Part shown: positions 40,180 through 50,101 of the stretch, in pieces
How positions within the stretch are numbered: the stretch's first letter is position 1
Layout: every line of letters starts with the position of its first letter
Source: Paramicrobacterium sp051513965
Lineage (GTDB): Bacteria > Actinomycetota > Actinomycetes > Actinomycetales > Microbacteriaceae
DNA length: 64,000 nucleotides
Direction: 5' to 3'
NCBI RefSeq assembly: GCF_051513965.1
Contig: NZ_CP195847.1
Location: 1 to 64,000 of the forward strand
Made by a program: the position numbers and the translations under genes
Notes under the pieces: generated by a model
Database searches by the model: none
What the model saw: the letters and a program-made list of their open reading frames with translations, nothing else
Told to the model about the DNA's origin: nothing

Positions 40180-41901
40180 CTATCGGTTCGTCGCGTCGGC
40201 GGATTCGTCGTGCTCCGTGCCGGCGGCAACGGGCTCGACGGTGTCGAGACGGTCGTCATTCGGCGTTTCGGTGTCGAAGTCACCCGTGCGCTTCTTGATG
40301 AGCTCGAAGTCGAAGTCGGCCTTGCTGCGGAACGACAGTAGGTAGCAGATGATCGTGCTCACCGAGTAGGCGACCAGTGAGCCCGAGAGCACCGCATAGT
40401 CGTGCAGGAAACCGATGCCGAACGGAGCGGATGCCACGATGGCGACGCCTCCGACGACGAGCGCGACCTTCTTGCCGAAGAAGCCGAACGCCATGAGCCC
40501 GAGAACGACACCGATGCCGATCACGGAGAGCACGTCGGTCAGGATGCCGATGGCGCCGTCCATCGGGATCCAGGAGAAGCGCACCGGGATGAACACGACG
40601 AGAGCCGCGAGCACAGACACCGTGAAGGCGAGGTTGGTGATCTTGTTCCAGTAGAAGCTCGCGATCACGGGGAAGACCAGTGCGCCCCAGAGCGCACCGA
40701 CGAAGACCAGCAGGTCGAGGATGTTCATCTGCCCGCTCGCGAAGAACAGGCCTCCTCCGGTCGCGACGACCATGGTGATGCGCCCGACGAGCAGCATGGT
40801 CTTGGGGTTGGCCTTCGCCTTGCCCGCGATGTTCTGGCCGTACACGTCGGCCATCATGATCGACGACAGCGCCGCGAGGTCGGAGTCCGCGGTCGAGGCG
40901 AGCGAGCCGATGATCATGATGAAGAAGAGGCACAGGAGTACCGGCCCGAGGAAGCTCGCAGCGACCTGAGGAACCAGGTTGTTCGGGTCTCCGCCGAGCG
41001 GTTCGATGCCCAGGTACAGGGCCATGACTCCGAGCATCCCGATGCCGATCACCGTTGCGCCGTAGCCGACGGTGGCGGTCACGAAGGTCTTCTTGATGAG
41101 GTCCTCGCGAACCGCGAAGAGGCGCTGAGCGATCGTCTGGTTCCCGATGGCGTAGGCAAGAACAGCCGCGATGTACGGGGCACCCTGGTTGAGGAAGGCG
41201 TCAGACGAGAAGAAGTTGCTCTGCTGCGGCGTCAGGTTCTTCGCGCCCTCGACGAACATGCTCGGGCCTCCCGCGAGGAAGAACACGGTCGGAATGATCA
41301 CGACGACAGCGCCGAGCATGGCGAGCACCTGCGCGAAGTCGGTCAGCACGGATGCGCGGAAACCCGACCACAGTGTGTAGAGCAGAACACCGGCAGCGAT
41401 GATGAGGATGCCCTGGCCGAAGCTGAACGGCGAGAGCATCGAGATGAGTGCCCCTCCGGCGATGAAGTTCGACGTGAGGCTGATGAGGCTGCCGAGGATG
41501 TTCGATCCAGCGAGCATCAGCTGGCTCGAGCGACCGTGGCGGGCGTACATGACTTCCGCCATCGTGTGCGCTCGAGGCGCGACAGCACGGATGCGCTTGC
41601 CAAAGGGATAGATCAGCAGGATCATCAGCGCGCCCCACAGTCCGTAGTGGATCGGGCCGGAGATTCCATACGTGTATCCGGAGGTCGCCGAGGCATACAT
41701 CGAGGATGCCCAGATCCATGTCGCGGTCATCGACGCGGCCGAGATGCCGAAGCCGATCTTGTTGCCAGCGGTCATGTAACCGTCGGCGTTCTCCTTCTTG
41801 CGGCTGATCGCCACAGACATGACGAGAGTGCCGCCGAAGAACAGGATGAGAAGGCCGATCGTGATCGGAACTCCCAATTGCGTCAGGTCAGATTCGTCCA
41901 C
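40180..41901 (-). CDS. Sodium:solute symporter (SSS) family protein
   Basis: A 573-residue transporter with about 13 helices of the LeuT-like fold. ATWIWASSMYASATSGYTYG, RAVAPRAHTMAEVMYARHG and LASTADSDLAALSSI resemble the DUR3 (urea/polyamine) branch of SSS more than the proline branch, but the substrate is not proven. GTG start (MDESDLTQLG) with GAAGGGGA 11 bases upstream; the longer frame upstream is non-coding. It is coupled to a 43-residue membrane protein and divergent from putP across 491 bases. Confidence 0.86.
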   Translation of the reverse strand: MDESDLTQLGVPITIGLLILFFGGTLVMSVAISRKKENADGYMTAGNKIGFGISAASMTATWIWASSMYASATSGYTYGISGPIHYGLWGALMILLIYPFGKRIRAVAPRAHTMAEVMYARHGRSSQLMLAGSNILGSLISLTSNFIAGGALISMLSPFSFGQGILIIAAGVLLYTLWSGFRASVLTDFAQVLAMLGAVVVIIPTVFFLAGGPSMFVEGAKNLTPQQSNFFSSDAFLNQGAPYIAAVLAYAIGNQTIAQRLFAVREDLIKKTFVTATVGYGATVIGIGMLGVMALYLGIEPLGGDPNNLVPQVAASFLGPVLLCLFFIMIIGSLASTADSDLAALSSIMMADVYGQNIAGKAKANPKTMLLVGRITMVVATGGGLFFASGQMNILDLLVFVGALWGALVFPVIASFYWNKITNLAFTVSVLAALVVFIPVRFSWIPMDGAIGILTDVLSVIGIGVVLGLMAFGFFGKKVALVVGGVAIVASAPFGIGFLHDYAVLSGSLVAYSVSTIICYLLSFRSKADFDFELIKKRTGDFDTETPNDDRLDTVEPVAAGTEHDESADATNR

Positions 41902-42311
41902 TCGTAGTCTTCCCCTTCTCTCGGCGGGGCCGGACCCGCGGATGCTGGCGCGCGCATGCTGAAAAATGGCAGCATCATCAACCCGCTCCATGCGGAGAAT
42001 AGCGTGCTCCGGCAGCACGAAATGCGGCGTCCTCAAGGGGCCGCTGCGCGGCTCAGCAGACCAGTTCTCTCGACCTCGAGGTGGGAACAGCATGTCTGCG
42101 AGCACACGCGCCGCACTAACCGTAGCAAAGCTGAAAAAGGGTCGCGAATCCGCTATGACTTTCATGTGATCCCGGCTTTCGCTAAGGTAAAGCGGGCGCT
42201 TTCCGCGGCAGTCGGAGCCAGAAGCTCCGCCGTCGGCAGCATCCGCTTCCCTTCGGAAGTGCCTTTCGACCCAGTACATCTGGCTTCGCCGACACGCGAT
42301 TCCCACCCTTT

Positions 42312-42372
42312 CGAGGGCCAAGACATGGCCCTCGGCGTGGCATAGTGGAGACATCCTCACATTGGCGTGAGG
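42312..42372 (+). promoter_or_regulatory. Inverted repeats upstream of putP
   Basis: CGAGGGCC-AAGACAT-GGCCCTCG (42312-42334) and CCTCAC-ATTGGC-GTGAGG (42355-42372) are both perfect. CATAGT (42341-42346) between them may be the -10 box, which would put the first repeat over the -35 region and the second near the transcript start. Elsewhere in the 41902-42392 gap, ATGCTG/CAGCAT (41956-41975) and CGGAGC/GCTCCG (42213-42229) form small hairpins; no small gene is convincing. Confidence 0.5.
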
Positions 42373-42392
42373 CGAAGTGAGCGAGGAGCAAA

Positions 42393-43955
42393 ATGTCCGA
42401 CCTGACATTCCGAACCATCGCAATCGTCCTCTACTTCGCGGGGATGCTCACCATCGGTTGGTTCGCCTACAGACGCACGCGAGAGAATCTCGACGACTAC
42501 ATGCTCGCCGGCCGCGGGCTCAAACCCGGCGTCGCGGCGCTGAGCGCCGGAGCATCCGACATGTCCGGCTGGCTCCTCATGGGTCTGCCTGGCGCGATCT
42601 ACATCTCGGGTCTCGTCGAGGCCTGGATCGCCATCGGGCTGACGATCGGTGCCTGGCTGAACTGGAAGTTCGTCGCACCACGCCTGCGCGCCTACACCGA
42701 GGTCGCCGGCAACTCCATCACCATCCCGAGCTTCCTCGAGCATCGGCTCCGCGACCGTTCGCGTGCGCTTCGCATCGTCTGCGGAATCGTCATTCTCGTG
42801 TTCTTCACGTTCTATGTCTCGAGCGGAATGGTCGCCGCCGGAAAGTTCTTCGAGTCGAGCTTCGGCGTGAACTACATGTGGGGGATGCTCCTGGTCGCCG
42901 CGATCACAATCGTCTACACCCTCTTCGGCGGGTTCCTCGGTGCAACCCTCACCGACGTCGCCCAGGGCCTCCTCATGCTGACTGCGCTCATCGCAGTACC
43001 GATCGTCGCGGTCATCAACGCTGGTGGCCCGGCGACCGTCGTCACGACGATCAACGACATCGACCCGAACCTCCTGAACCTCGTCTCCGGAGGCACAGCG
43101 CTCGGCATCATCTCCGCAGCGGCCTGGGGTCTCGGCTACTTCGGTCAGCCGCACATCATCGTCCGCTTCATGGCGCTGCGCACCCCACAGGAGGCCAAGG
43201 CCGGCCGTCGCATCGGCATCGGCTGGATGGTCCTCACCGTCGTCGGCTCGATCGCCACCGCGCTCATCGGCATTGCGTACTACCAGAACCACGGCGGTGC
43301 GCCCACGGACGCCAAGTCCGGTGAGACCGTCTTCCTCGATCTTGCGCAGATCCTCTTCCACCCGTTCATCGCCGGACTCGTCCTGGCCGCGGTGCTCGCC
43401 GCGATCATGTCGACGATCTCGTCGCAGCTCGTGGTGACCTCGTCCGCGCTCGTCGAGGACCTCTTCAAGATGGTCGCGGAGAAGACGGGTGGCGTCTCGC
43501 GTCTCTCTGACAAGACCTATGTCACGCTCGGCCGCCTCGGCGTTCTCGTCGTCGCGATCATCGCCGTTCTGCTCGCGATCAACCCGTCGAAGAGCATCCT
43601 GGATCTCGTCGGATTCGCGTGGGCAGGCTTCGGCTCCGCGTTCGGTCCGATCATCCTCCTCGCGCTGTTCTGGAAGAAGCTCAGCAACTGGGGTGCGCTG
43701 TTCGGGCTCATCTCCGGTGCCGTCGTCGCGTACCTCTGGGGCCAGTTCGGCGCCATCTGGTTCGGCGCCGAGTCGTGGGTCGCTCAGACCTACGAGATCA
43801 TCCCGGGCTTCATCGCCAACCTCGTGGTCGCAGTTATCGTCAGCCTGTTCACCTTCAAGGAGAACAGCGACGTCACCGCCGAGTTCGATCGCACGGCGGA
43901 GATCTCGCTTCCGAGTTACAAGGCCCCGGCAGAGTCGGGTGCTGCTGACGCCTGA
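42393..43955 (+). CDS. putP: Sodium/proline symporter
   Basis: A 520-residue SSS transporter. SDMSGWLLMGLPGAIY (about 51-66), EYTEVAGNSITIPSFLE-like segment AYTEVAGNSITIPSFLEHR, and AIMSTISSQLVVTSSAL carry the PutP sodium- and proline-site signatures. It imports proline with Na+, supplying PutA or serving as an osmoprotectant alongside ectoine. ATG with GAGGAG 6 bases upstream. It is divergent from another symporter and 33 kb from putA, so joint control is not evident. Confidence 0.92.
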   Translation: MSDLTFRTIAIVLYFAGMLTIGWFAYRRTRENLDDYMLAGRGLKPGVAALSAGASDMSGWLLMGLPGAIYISGLVEAWIAIGLTIGAWLNWKFVAPRLRAYTEVAGNSITIPSFLEHRLRDRSRALRIVCGIVILVFFTFYVSSGMVAAGKFFESSFGVNYMWGMLLVAAITIVYTLFGGFLGATLTDVAQGLLMLTALIAVPIVAVINAGGPATVVTTINDIDPNLLNLVSGGTALGIISAAAWGLGYFGQPHIIVRFMALRTPQEAKAGRRIGIGWMVLTVVGSIATALIGIAYYQNHGGAPTDAKSGETVFLDLAQILFHPFIAGLVLAAVLAAIMSTISSQLVVTSSALVEDLFKMVAEKTGGVSRLSDKTYVTLGRLGVLVVAIIAVLLAINPSKSILDLVGFAWAGFGSAFGPIILLALFWKKLSNWGALFGLISGAVVAYLWGQFGAIWFGAESWVAQTYEIIPGFIANLVVAVIVSLFTFKENSDVTAEFDRTAEISLPSYKAPAESGAADA

Positions 43956-43970
43956 TAACTGAACGGATGC

Positions 43971-44008
43971 CGCGGAGGCGGGGCTTCGGCCTCACCTCCG
44001 CGCTGTTT
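43971..44008 (+). terminator. putP terminator
   Basis: CGCGGAGGCGGGGC (43971-43984) pairs with GCCTCACCTCCGCG (43989-44002) around TTCG, with CTGTTT after it. It starts 15 bases after the putP stop. Confidence 0.75.
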
Positions 44009-44034
44009 GAGGACGAGAGATTATGCTCGCACCC

Positions 44035-45069
44035 GTGAGCATTCGCATGGAGAACCCGAGCACTCGCCGTCGGCGTCGCATCGCAATCGCGGTGATTTCG
44101 GCGATCATTGCGCTCGTCGTGGTGCTCTTCACGGCGACTCCGTGGCCCTCGGCACTGCTCATCCGGGCGTCGTTCGAGAGGGGCGCGACCAAACTCTCTA
44201 CCGAGATGTCGACCCACGTGCCCGACGTCATGTTGGATGAGCAGCGCGACATCAGCTACGACTCGAGCAGTTCGGACGCACGGCTGGACGTGTATCGTCC
44301 AGCATCCGCAGAGGAGCCGCTTCCGGTGATCGTGTGGGTGCATGGTGGGGCGTGGATCTCGGGTTCGAAGGACGACGTCGCACCCTACCTCAAGAAGCTC
44401 GCCGCGGAGGGCTACGCGACGGTCGGCGTCGACTACTCGCTCGGTCCTGAGGCGAACTTCCCGACCGCGGCCGCGCAGGTGAACGAAGCTCTCGGCTACG
44501 TCTCCGAACACGCCGACGAACTCGGTGTGGACGCCGGCAGGATCATCCTCGCAGGAGACTCCGCGGGTGCGCAGCTCGCCAGCCAGGCGGCATCCCTCGT
44601 GACGAGCCCGCGCTACGCGCGCACGATGGGAATCCAACCCACGATCAAGGCTGACCAGCTTGACGGCATCATCCTGCACTGCGGCGTCTACGATCTGGAA
44701 GCGATGGCGAACCTCACGGGCGTCTCCGCGTGGAGTCTGAAGAGCGCGCTGTGGGCGTACACCGGGATGCGGTCATGGTCGCAGTTCGCTCCGGGAGCAC
44801 TCATGTCGATTGAGAACTGGGTGACCGAGGACTTCCCGCCCACGTTCATCTCCGGCGGAAACGGCGACGCGCTCACCTGGAGCCAGTCGATTCCGATGGC
44901 GGAGGCGATCGCGCAGCAGGGAGTCGACGTGACCGAGGTGTTCTTCTCGGCCGACCATGAACCCGAGCTTCCACACGAATACCAGTTCCATCTCGACCTC
45001 GACGACGCCCAGCGCACGTACGACAAGACGGTGGACTATCTCACGCGCGTGACCGAGGCTGCGAGCTGA
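44035..45069 (+). CDS. Alpha/beta hydrolase, carboxylesterase-like, membrane-anchored or secreted
   Basis: A 344-residue protein. After a basic start a hydrophobic segment (IAIAVISAIIALVVVLF, about 18-34) acts as signal anchor. The body has the oxyanion motif HGGAW, the nucleophile in GDSAGAQLA and a His in SADHEPELPHEY, typical of hormone-sensitive-lipase/BD-FAE type esterases. GTG 44035 is chosen because TATGCT lies 7 bases before it; ATG 44023 would sit inside that box. Substrate unknown, probably an ester outside the membrane. Co-directional with the next membrane protein, 49 bases on. Confidence 0.83.
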   Translation: MSIRMENPSTRRRRRIAIAVISAIIALVVVLFTATPWPSALLIRASFERGATKLSTEMSTHVPDVMLDEQRDISYDSSSSDARLDVYRPASAEEPLPVIVWVHGGAWISGSKDDVAPYLKKLAAEGYATVGVDYSLGPEANFPTAAAQVNEALGYVSEHADELGVDAGRIILAGDSAGAQLASQAASLVTSPRYARTMGIQPTIKADQLDGIILHCGVYDLEAMANLTGVSAWSLKSALWAYTGMRSWSQFAPGALMSIENWVTEDFPPTFISGGNGDALTWSQSIPMAEAIAQQGVDVTEVFFSADHEPELPHEYQFHLDLDDAQRTYDKTVDYLTRVTEAAS

Positions 45070-45118
45070 GGGGCATGCGCAACTCGCGCAGTTCTCTCGC
45101 GATCGGCTGGAGGCGCTG

Positions 45119-46153
45119 ATGCGCGCTTTCAGGTTCGATGCCCTGCAGGTCACCCCCACTCGCGCTGAGGTCCGTGAGTATCGACGGGCAGCGTCTGCGG
45201 CCGGCGTGCCGAACAAGGACGTCACGGCGCCCCCGTTCCGCAGCGGCTGCACGACGTTTGTAGCGCTCGTGTTCGTCCTCGTCGTCTTCGCACTCGCGAT
45301 CACGGGGTTCGCCATCGAAGGCCTGACATGGGCGACCTTCGGGGTCGGGCTGGTCGCGCTCTTCTTCGGTCTCGGCGGGTGGGTGCTCGCCGCTCAGATT
45401 CGTTTTCCGCGCCGCGGCTCGCGCCTGTGGCGCGATCGGCTGAGACTTGCGCGCCTCGCCCAGACGAACGGGTGCATCTACACTCCGGTGGCATCGGGGC
45501 TGTCCGGGCATCCTGGCCTTCTGCCGTCGATGGGAGAGCGCTTCTCTGACATCGTGCAGACACCGGAGGCGCCGCACATCACAATCGGTAACCTTGCGTA
45601 CCAGCAGAGGACCTCTCGAGGTGGCGCCACAAACCACACCTGGGGCTTCATCACGGTGCAGCTTGACCGCCGCTTTCCCCACACGATCCTCGACTCGCGC
45701 ACGAACCAGGGTTTCTCTGGCGGAGCACTGCCTCACCAGTACCAGGGTGGCGCAGTGCAGCTCGAGGGAGACTTCGCGCGACACTTCTGGTTGTTCTGCC
45801 CGGCCGGCTACGACTCTGACATTCGGTTTCTCCTGACGCCTGACCTCATGGCCGATCTGATCGACGAGGGCTCCAGCTTCGACGTCGAGATCATCGATGA
45901 TCGTTTGCTCTTCTACAAACCGGGCGGGCTCATCCTCGGTGATGCGCAGGAGTGGCGCGTGATCAATCGGCTTCTCGCTCGAGTCGGCGCGGGAATGCGC
46001 AAGCGGTCGGGGCGTTACACCGACGACCGCAGCCTCGACGGCGTCGTGGCGCCGCAGGGCGCGCGCATGCAGAAGATCAATCTGCTGCCCTGGATCATCG
46101 GAACGTTCCTCGTGATCAACGCGGTCTATGTCATCGTGCTGCTGGTGCAGTAG
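45119..46153 (+). CDS. Hypothetical membrane protein with soluble core
   Basis: A 344-residue protein with two adjacent helices near the N-terminus (about 43-63 and 68-88), a soluble core of about 200 residues (TNGCIYTPVASGLSGHPGLLP; DSDIRFLLTPDLMADLID), and one final helix (about 318-340). I recognise only a general resemblance to conserved actinobacterial proteins of unknown function with DUF3137-like layout. ATG with TGGAGG 5 bases upstream. It follows the esterase and converges on the DUF2804 gene with only 8 bases between. Confidence 0.6.
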   Translation: MRAFRFDALQVTPTRAEVREYRRAASAAGVPNKDVTAPPFRSGCTTFVALVFVLVVFALAITGFAIEGLTWATFGVGLVALFFGLGGWVLAAQIRFPRRGSRLWRDRLRLARLAQTNGCIYTPVASGLSGHPGLLPSMGERFSDIVQTPEAPHITIGNLAYQQRTSRGGATNHTWGFITVQLDRRFPHTILDSRTNQGFSGGALPHQYQGGAVQLEGDFARHFWLFCPAGYDSDIRFLLTPDLMADLIDEGSSFDVEIIDDRLLFYKPGGLILGDAQEWRVINRLLARVGAGMRKRSGRYTDDRSLDGVVAPQGARMQKINLLPWIIGTFLVINAVYVIVLLVQ

Positions 46154-46161
46154 GCGCGGCG

Positions 46162-47181
46162 CTACCAACGGTTGTGGACGTTCTCAGCCCAACCCTCGAT
46201 ACCGCTCAGCTCGACTCGCTCACCCTTCGCGGTCGTGAACGTTCCCGAGTAATACCCGAAGCACTGATGGGTGCTCGATGACACGATGCCGAGGTTCGTC
46301 CGCGACACCTTGTCGTAGAACGGTTCGAAGAGCAGATCGAGACTGCCCCCGCGCATACGCCACGGAGATAGATGGTTCTGCGGATCGAACTCCCACGTGA
46401 GCTCGTCGCCGATCTTGTGCAGCACTCCGTCGACGAGCAGCGCATTCTCGGTCGAGCCCGTTCCGACCGTCCATTGGCCGCCGATCTGCACACCGATCTC
46501 GTGTCCGTCGCTCACTCCCGAGCCGGCGCCCCAGTTCCATCGCACGTCGTACGGCCATCGGCCACGACCGTGGTCGAGCACACCCCATCCGCTTGAGATC
46601 GTGTGCACGATGCCGTCCAGGCGGACGATTCCGGATGCCGGACGGGCGACGTCCTTCACGGTGTACTGAAACCGCGATTCGCTCCACGGCACGACCACAG
46701 CGAGGCACTCGTGGTCCTGGGGCTCCGACACCACGATGTCGATGTGCGCTCCGGGAATCGTGGCGCGCAGACGCGTCCCGCGCGGTTCGGGAGCGATGTC
46801 GATACGCAGATTCTTCGCTCGTGCGCGTGCCGGACCGTCTCCGAGGCTCGGCGGCAAGACGACGTTCTTCGCGAACGGAACCACCGCGCTCTGCGAGACA
46901 CTCGTGCGCGTGGCGCGATCGAACACCCACACCTCGTGGACGCCGGCATAGTCGAGCGACGAGACCGTGAGAGCGATGATGTGCTCGGGCGTCATCACGC
47001 ACCAGTACTCCCACCGCTTGTTGCGGCCCCAGGCTCTGCGGCCGTCGATGCCTCCGGTGTCGATGAGTGGTCGTCTCGCGAACCCGACGGCATCCTGATT
47101 CAGGCGGTCCTCGGGCGTTGTGAGGGGAGTGCGAACCAATATTTCTGTCTCAGCGCTCGCGCGCTTATAGGGAGTTGTCAT
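46162..47181 (-). CDS. DUF2804 domain protein
   Basis: A 339-residue soluble protein. WGRNKRWEYWCVMTPEHII, WPYDVRWNWGAGSGVSDGHEIG in two pieces, and GGQWTVGTGSTENALLVDG match DUF2804, a family of beta-rich proteins whose fold resembles lipocalin-like or hydroxyneurosporene-synthase-type proteins; function unknown. ATG (MTTPYKRAS) with AAGGA 7 bases upstream. It is 61 bases downstream of the FtsX-like permease on the same strand and could be read from that operon or from its own promoter. Confidence 0.82.
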   Translation of the reverse strand: MTTPYKRASAETEILVRTPLTTPEDRLNQDAVGFARRPLIDTGGIDGRRAWGRNKRWEYWCVMTPEHIIALTVSSLDYAGVHEVWVFDRATRTSVSQSAVVPFAKNVVLPPSLGDGPARARAKNLRIDIAPEPRGTRLRATIPGAHIDIVVSEPQDHECLAVVVPWSESRFQYTVKDVARPASGIVRLDGIVHTISSGWGVLDHGRGRWPYDVRWNWGAGSGVSDGHEIGVQIGGQWTVGTGSTENALLVDGVLHKIGDELTWEFDPQNHLSPWRMRGGSLDLLFEPFYDKVSRTNLGIVSSSTHQCFGYYSGTFTTAKGERVELSGIEGWAENVHNRW

Positions 47182-47242
47182 TCGGCATCCTTGACGAACT
47201 GGGGGTACACAGATCGTATCGCGTGAGCCGAATGTCGCTACA

Positions 47243-50101
47243 TCAGCCGATGGCCGCTCGACGAGTGAGCGCGGCCGGTCGTGACGCCACAAGCCAGCTC
47301 CCGCACGCGATCAGAACGGGCATGCCGACGGTGAGCGCCGCCAACGTCAGCCACGGTGGCGAGAACTCCGGGGCTCCGGTTGCTCCTGCGAGCGTCAGAC
47401 CGTAGCTGATCAGGATGCCCGCGGCACTCCCGATCAGTGTGCCGACGGCGACGAGCCCGATGGCCTGCCAGAAAGCGAACGAGCGCCGCAGCATCCGTGT
47501 GGCTCCCACTGCCGCTAGTGTGGCGTCGTCGGCTCGACCGTCCGCCCGAGAGAGACCGATTGCAACGCCGCTCGCGCAGAGGAAGAGAACTCCGGCGATC
47601 AGCAGTGTCGCGATGATGACGTACAGCATCGTCTGGGGAGGGCCAGTCTCACGCATCGCACTGGTTCCGAAGGCTTCGAGATCGCCGTTCAGCGCGTCGA
47701 TCTGGGCTGTCGTGAACTCGCTGTCTGTCGTCGCCAGAAGAACGTCGGGTTGAAGTTCGATTCCGAGTTTCTGCGCGGTCTCCGTCGACACGAAAAGGCG
47801 CGTGTTCAGTGGTTTCGGAGGCGTGGCGACGACGACCTCGAGGGTCTTCTCGGCGAGCGGTGACTGGGCTTCGTCGGGGTCGGACCACGATGCGTCAGGC
47901 TCCCACCACTGCAGAGTGACGCGGTCGTTGTGAACGTAGGCGCGGGATGTCGCAACAGGGGCACCGTTCTCGAAGGCCGTGAGGACGCTCTGCGGCAGTC
48001 GGTCACCGTACGCGGCGCGCAGCCCCGCGGCATCCGTCACCGTGATCGGCTGAGGGTTCAAGGTGGCGTCCTGAGCGTGAGGGTCGCACCGCCAGTCACG
48101 GCTCTGACGGTCGATCTGCGTGGCGGATGCTTGGTCAGAGTACTCGGGCGACAGTGGGTCCAGCGGGCAGCGATTCTCCGTGGGGACGTCAGGAACGACC
48201 ACCTCACCAGACAGCGGTTCTCCCGTCGAATCGTCCCATGTCGTCAGCGGCCGGTAGAACGTGGCGACGGCAGACGTGTCGAGGTCCGCCCGAACGACGT
48301 CCGCAATCTCATTGGGCGTGGCGCCGTCATCGCTCGGCAGATACACGCGTACCTGCCCCGGAAGCGCCTGATACGTGTACCGCACATCGTTCGCGGCGGC
48401 CATCGCAGAACCGACCGTGATGGCCGTGACCGCGAGAAACGCCGTGACCATGACCGAGGCGAACGCGGGCACAGAGCGAGCAGTGTTGGCGGCGCTGTCA
48501 CGGGAGGCGAGGCGGGCACCGAGTCCGAGGCGGCTCAGCACACGGGCCACGAAACGAAGAATGACGCCGCCGCAGAAGAGCGCGCCGACCTGCGCGAGGA
48601 GCGGCCCAAGCAGCAGCGCCCCGAGAGCGGTCCCTTTCAGCGCCCCGGTCTCGGTCCATGAGAACAAGGGGATGGTCACCGCTCCGAGCAGCGTGGCTCC
48701 CGTGCCGAGGAGGAGGAGCAGGAGTCCCCAGCGGGGCGCCGTGCGTGACGGTGTCGCAGGTCGTCTGCTGCCGCGGAGCGCCGCGAGCACGTCGAAGCGC
48801 GCAGCGGCGCGTGCGGGAACCACGGCGGAGATCAGACCGACGAGGACGGCGAGAAGAAGGATGCCGCCGAGAGCGAGTGGACTCACGTGGAAGCCCCAGT
48901 ACTGAGTGGCACTGCCGTCGTCGGTCCAACTCATGTAGCCGGCGGCGAGAGGTATTCCGAGCGCCGTTCCCGCGAGGCCGCCGAGCCCTCCGAGAACGAT
49001 CCCCTGTGCGAGGACCACGCGCGTGAGCATCCGCTTCTGACCTCCGACACTGGCAAGCACGGCCAATGCCCGCTGCTGTTTGCGCGCTCCGACCGCAAAT
49101 GCCGCGCCAGCGAGCAGTACGATCTCGAAGGTGGCGAAGAGAGCCGCCATGGTCAAGACGACACCATACGTGCGCCAGAGCCCGGCCGAGTCGGCAAGAT
49201 CGGCCTGCGTCGCCTCCGAGAGGATCTGTTTGGACAGCACCGTGACGCCGGCGTGGTTCAGCCGCGGAAGGTCGGTGCTGGAGATGGGAGCGTTCGGAAG
49301 GAAGTACGTTGCTCCATCCGCGTGTATCGATTCTGCGAACTCACCATGGCGGAGATAGATGCCCTCGGCATCCGCCGTGTTCTGAGCATCGGAAAGCACT
49401 CCCGTGACGGTGAGGTTCGTCTCGACCGGATGTGTGATGCGGATGCTGTCTCCGACACGCACTCCCAATCGCGTGAGCGCTGCCGGGGTGACGAGCGCAT
49501 CAGTGTCTGAGACCGGCGCTTCGCCGTCGACGATGTGCGTTCGGCCCGCGAACATGGGGTCCCACAGCGGCCCGACGGTCACCGGGAACTCACCAACGCC
49601 GTGTTCGGTGACCGCGCGCACAGACGAGTTGTCGATCTTCACTATGCGAGTGTTTGGGGGAAACAGCGCACGTACCGCGGCGTCATCGGGAGACCGGCCG
49701 TCGGGCGGATTGTCGTCGCTCATATGCACGACGTGGCCAGGGTCGAAGGGATCCTGCGTCAGCTCAGGATCTGGCGGATACCATGCGAGGACCTTCGCCT
49801 CTGTGCTTCCGAGCTCGGCCGCGATCTTCTCGCTGGGCGTCGGCAGTGAACTGTGAATGATGACTGCGGCGGCTGAGAACCCGGCGACGGGGAGCAGCAC
49901 CATGAGCACGACGATGAGGCTGGTCCCACGCGAGCGCCAGACCGCACGGCGCGCGATACGCAGCGCGAGACGCCATTCGCTGATCGTGAGTCGCAGGCGA
50001 TTCGTCTCACGCGGCGCAGCCCCTCGCAGGTATCGAGGGCGTGCCGGCTGACGGCGCGCTCCACGGTGACGCTGGGGCCGAAAGAAGGGGCGGCGGGGCA
50101 T
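47243..50101 (-). CDS. ABC transporter permease, MacB/FtsX-like, duplicated
   Basis: A 952-residue permease. One helix at about 55-75, a large outer domain (75-315), a helix cluster (about 320-520) with AVLASVGGQKRMLTRVVLAQG, a second single helix and outer domain, and a last cluster (840-945) with TLAAVGATRMLRRSFAFWQA. These two FtsX-type modules make one gene do the work of two MacB-like permeases. Such proteins usually move peptides, antibiotics or lipoproteins, or transmit force to the outside. ATG overlaps the ATPase stop by one base. It is third in the PadR-ATPase-permease operon. Confidence 0.88.
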   Translation of the reverse strand: MPRRPFFRPQRHRGARRQPARPRYLRGAAPRETNRLRLTISEWRLALRIARRAVWRSRGTSLIVVLMVLLPVAGFSAAAVIIHSSLPTPSEKIAAELGSTEAKVLAWYPPDPELTQDPFDPGHVVHMSDDNPPDGRSPDDAAVRALFPPNTRIVKIDNSSVRAVTEHGVGEFPVTVGPLWDPMFAGRTHIVDGEAPVSDTDALVTPAALTRLGVRVGDSIRITHPVETNLTVTGVLSDAQNTADAEGIYLRHGEFAESIHADGATYFLPNAPISSTDLPRLNHAGVTVLSKQILSEATQADLADSAGLWRTYGVVLTMAALFATFEIVLLAGAAFAVGARKQQRALAVLASVGGQKRMLTRVVLAQGIVLGGLGGLAGTALGIPLAAGYMSWTDDGSATQYWGFHVSPLALGGILLLAVLVGLISAVVPARAAARFDVLAALRGSRRPATPSRTAPRWGLLLLLLGTGATLLGAVTIPLFSWTETGALKGTALGALLLGPLLAQVGALFCGGVILRFVARVLSRLGLGARLASRDSAANTARSVPAFASVMVTAFLAVTAITVGSAMAAANDVRYTYQALPGQVRVYLPSDDGATPNEIADVVRADLDTSAVATFYRPLTTWDDSTGEPLSGEVVVPDVPTENRCPLDPLSPEYSDQASATQIDRQSRDWRCDPHAQDATLNPQPITVTDAAGLRAAYGDRLPQSVLTAFENGAPVATSRAYVHNDRVTLQWWEPDASWSDPDEAQSPLAEKTLEVVVATPPKPLNTRLFVSTETAQKLGIELQPDVLLATTDSEFTTAQIDALNGDLEAFGTSAMRETGPPQTMLYVIIATLLIAGVLFLCASGVAIGLSRADGRADDATLAAVGATRMLRRSFAFWQAIGLVAVGTLIGSAAGILISYGLTLAGATGAPEFSPPWLTLAALTVGMPVLIACGSWLVASRPAALTRRAAIG

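Noticed and set aside
40402..41907. A 501-codon frame antisense to the SSS symporter
   Set aside because: Very polar, Glu/Asp/His/Arg-only sequence, a shadow of hydrophobic codons on the other strand.
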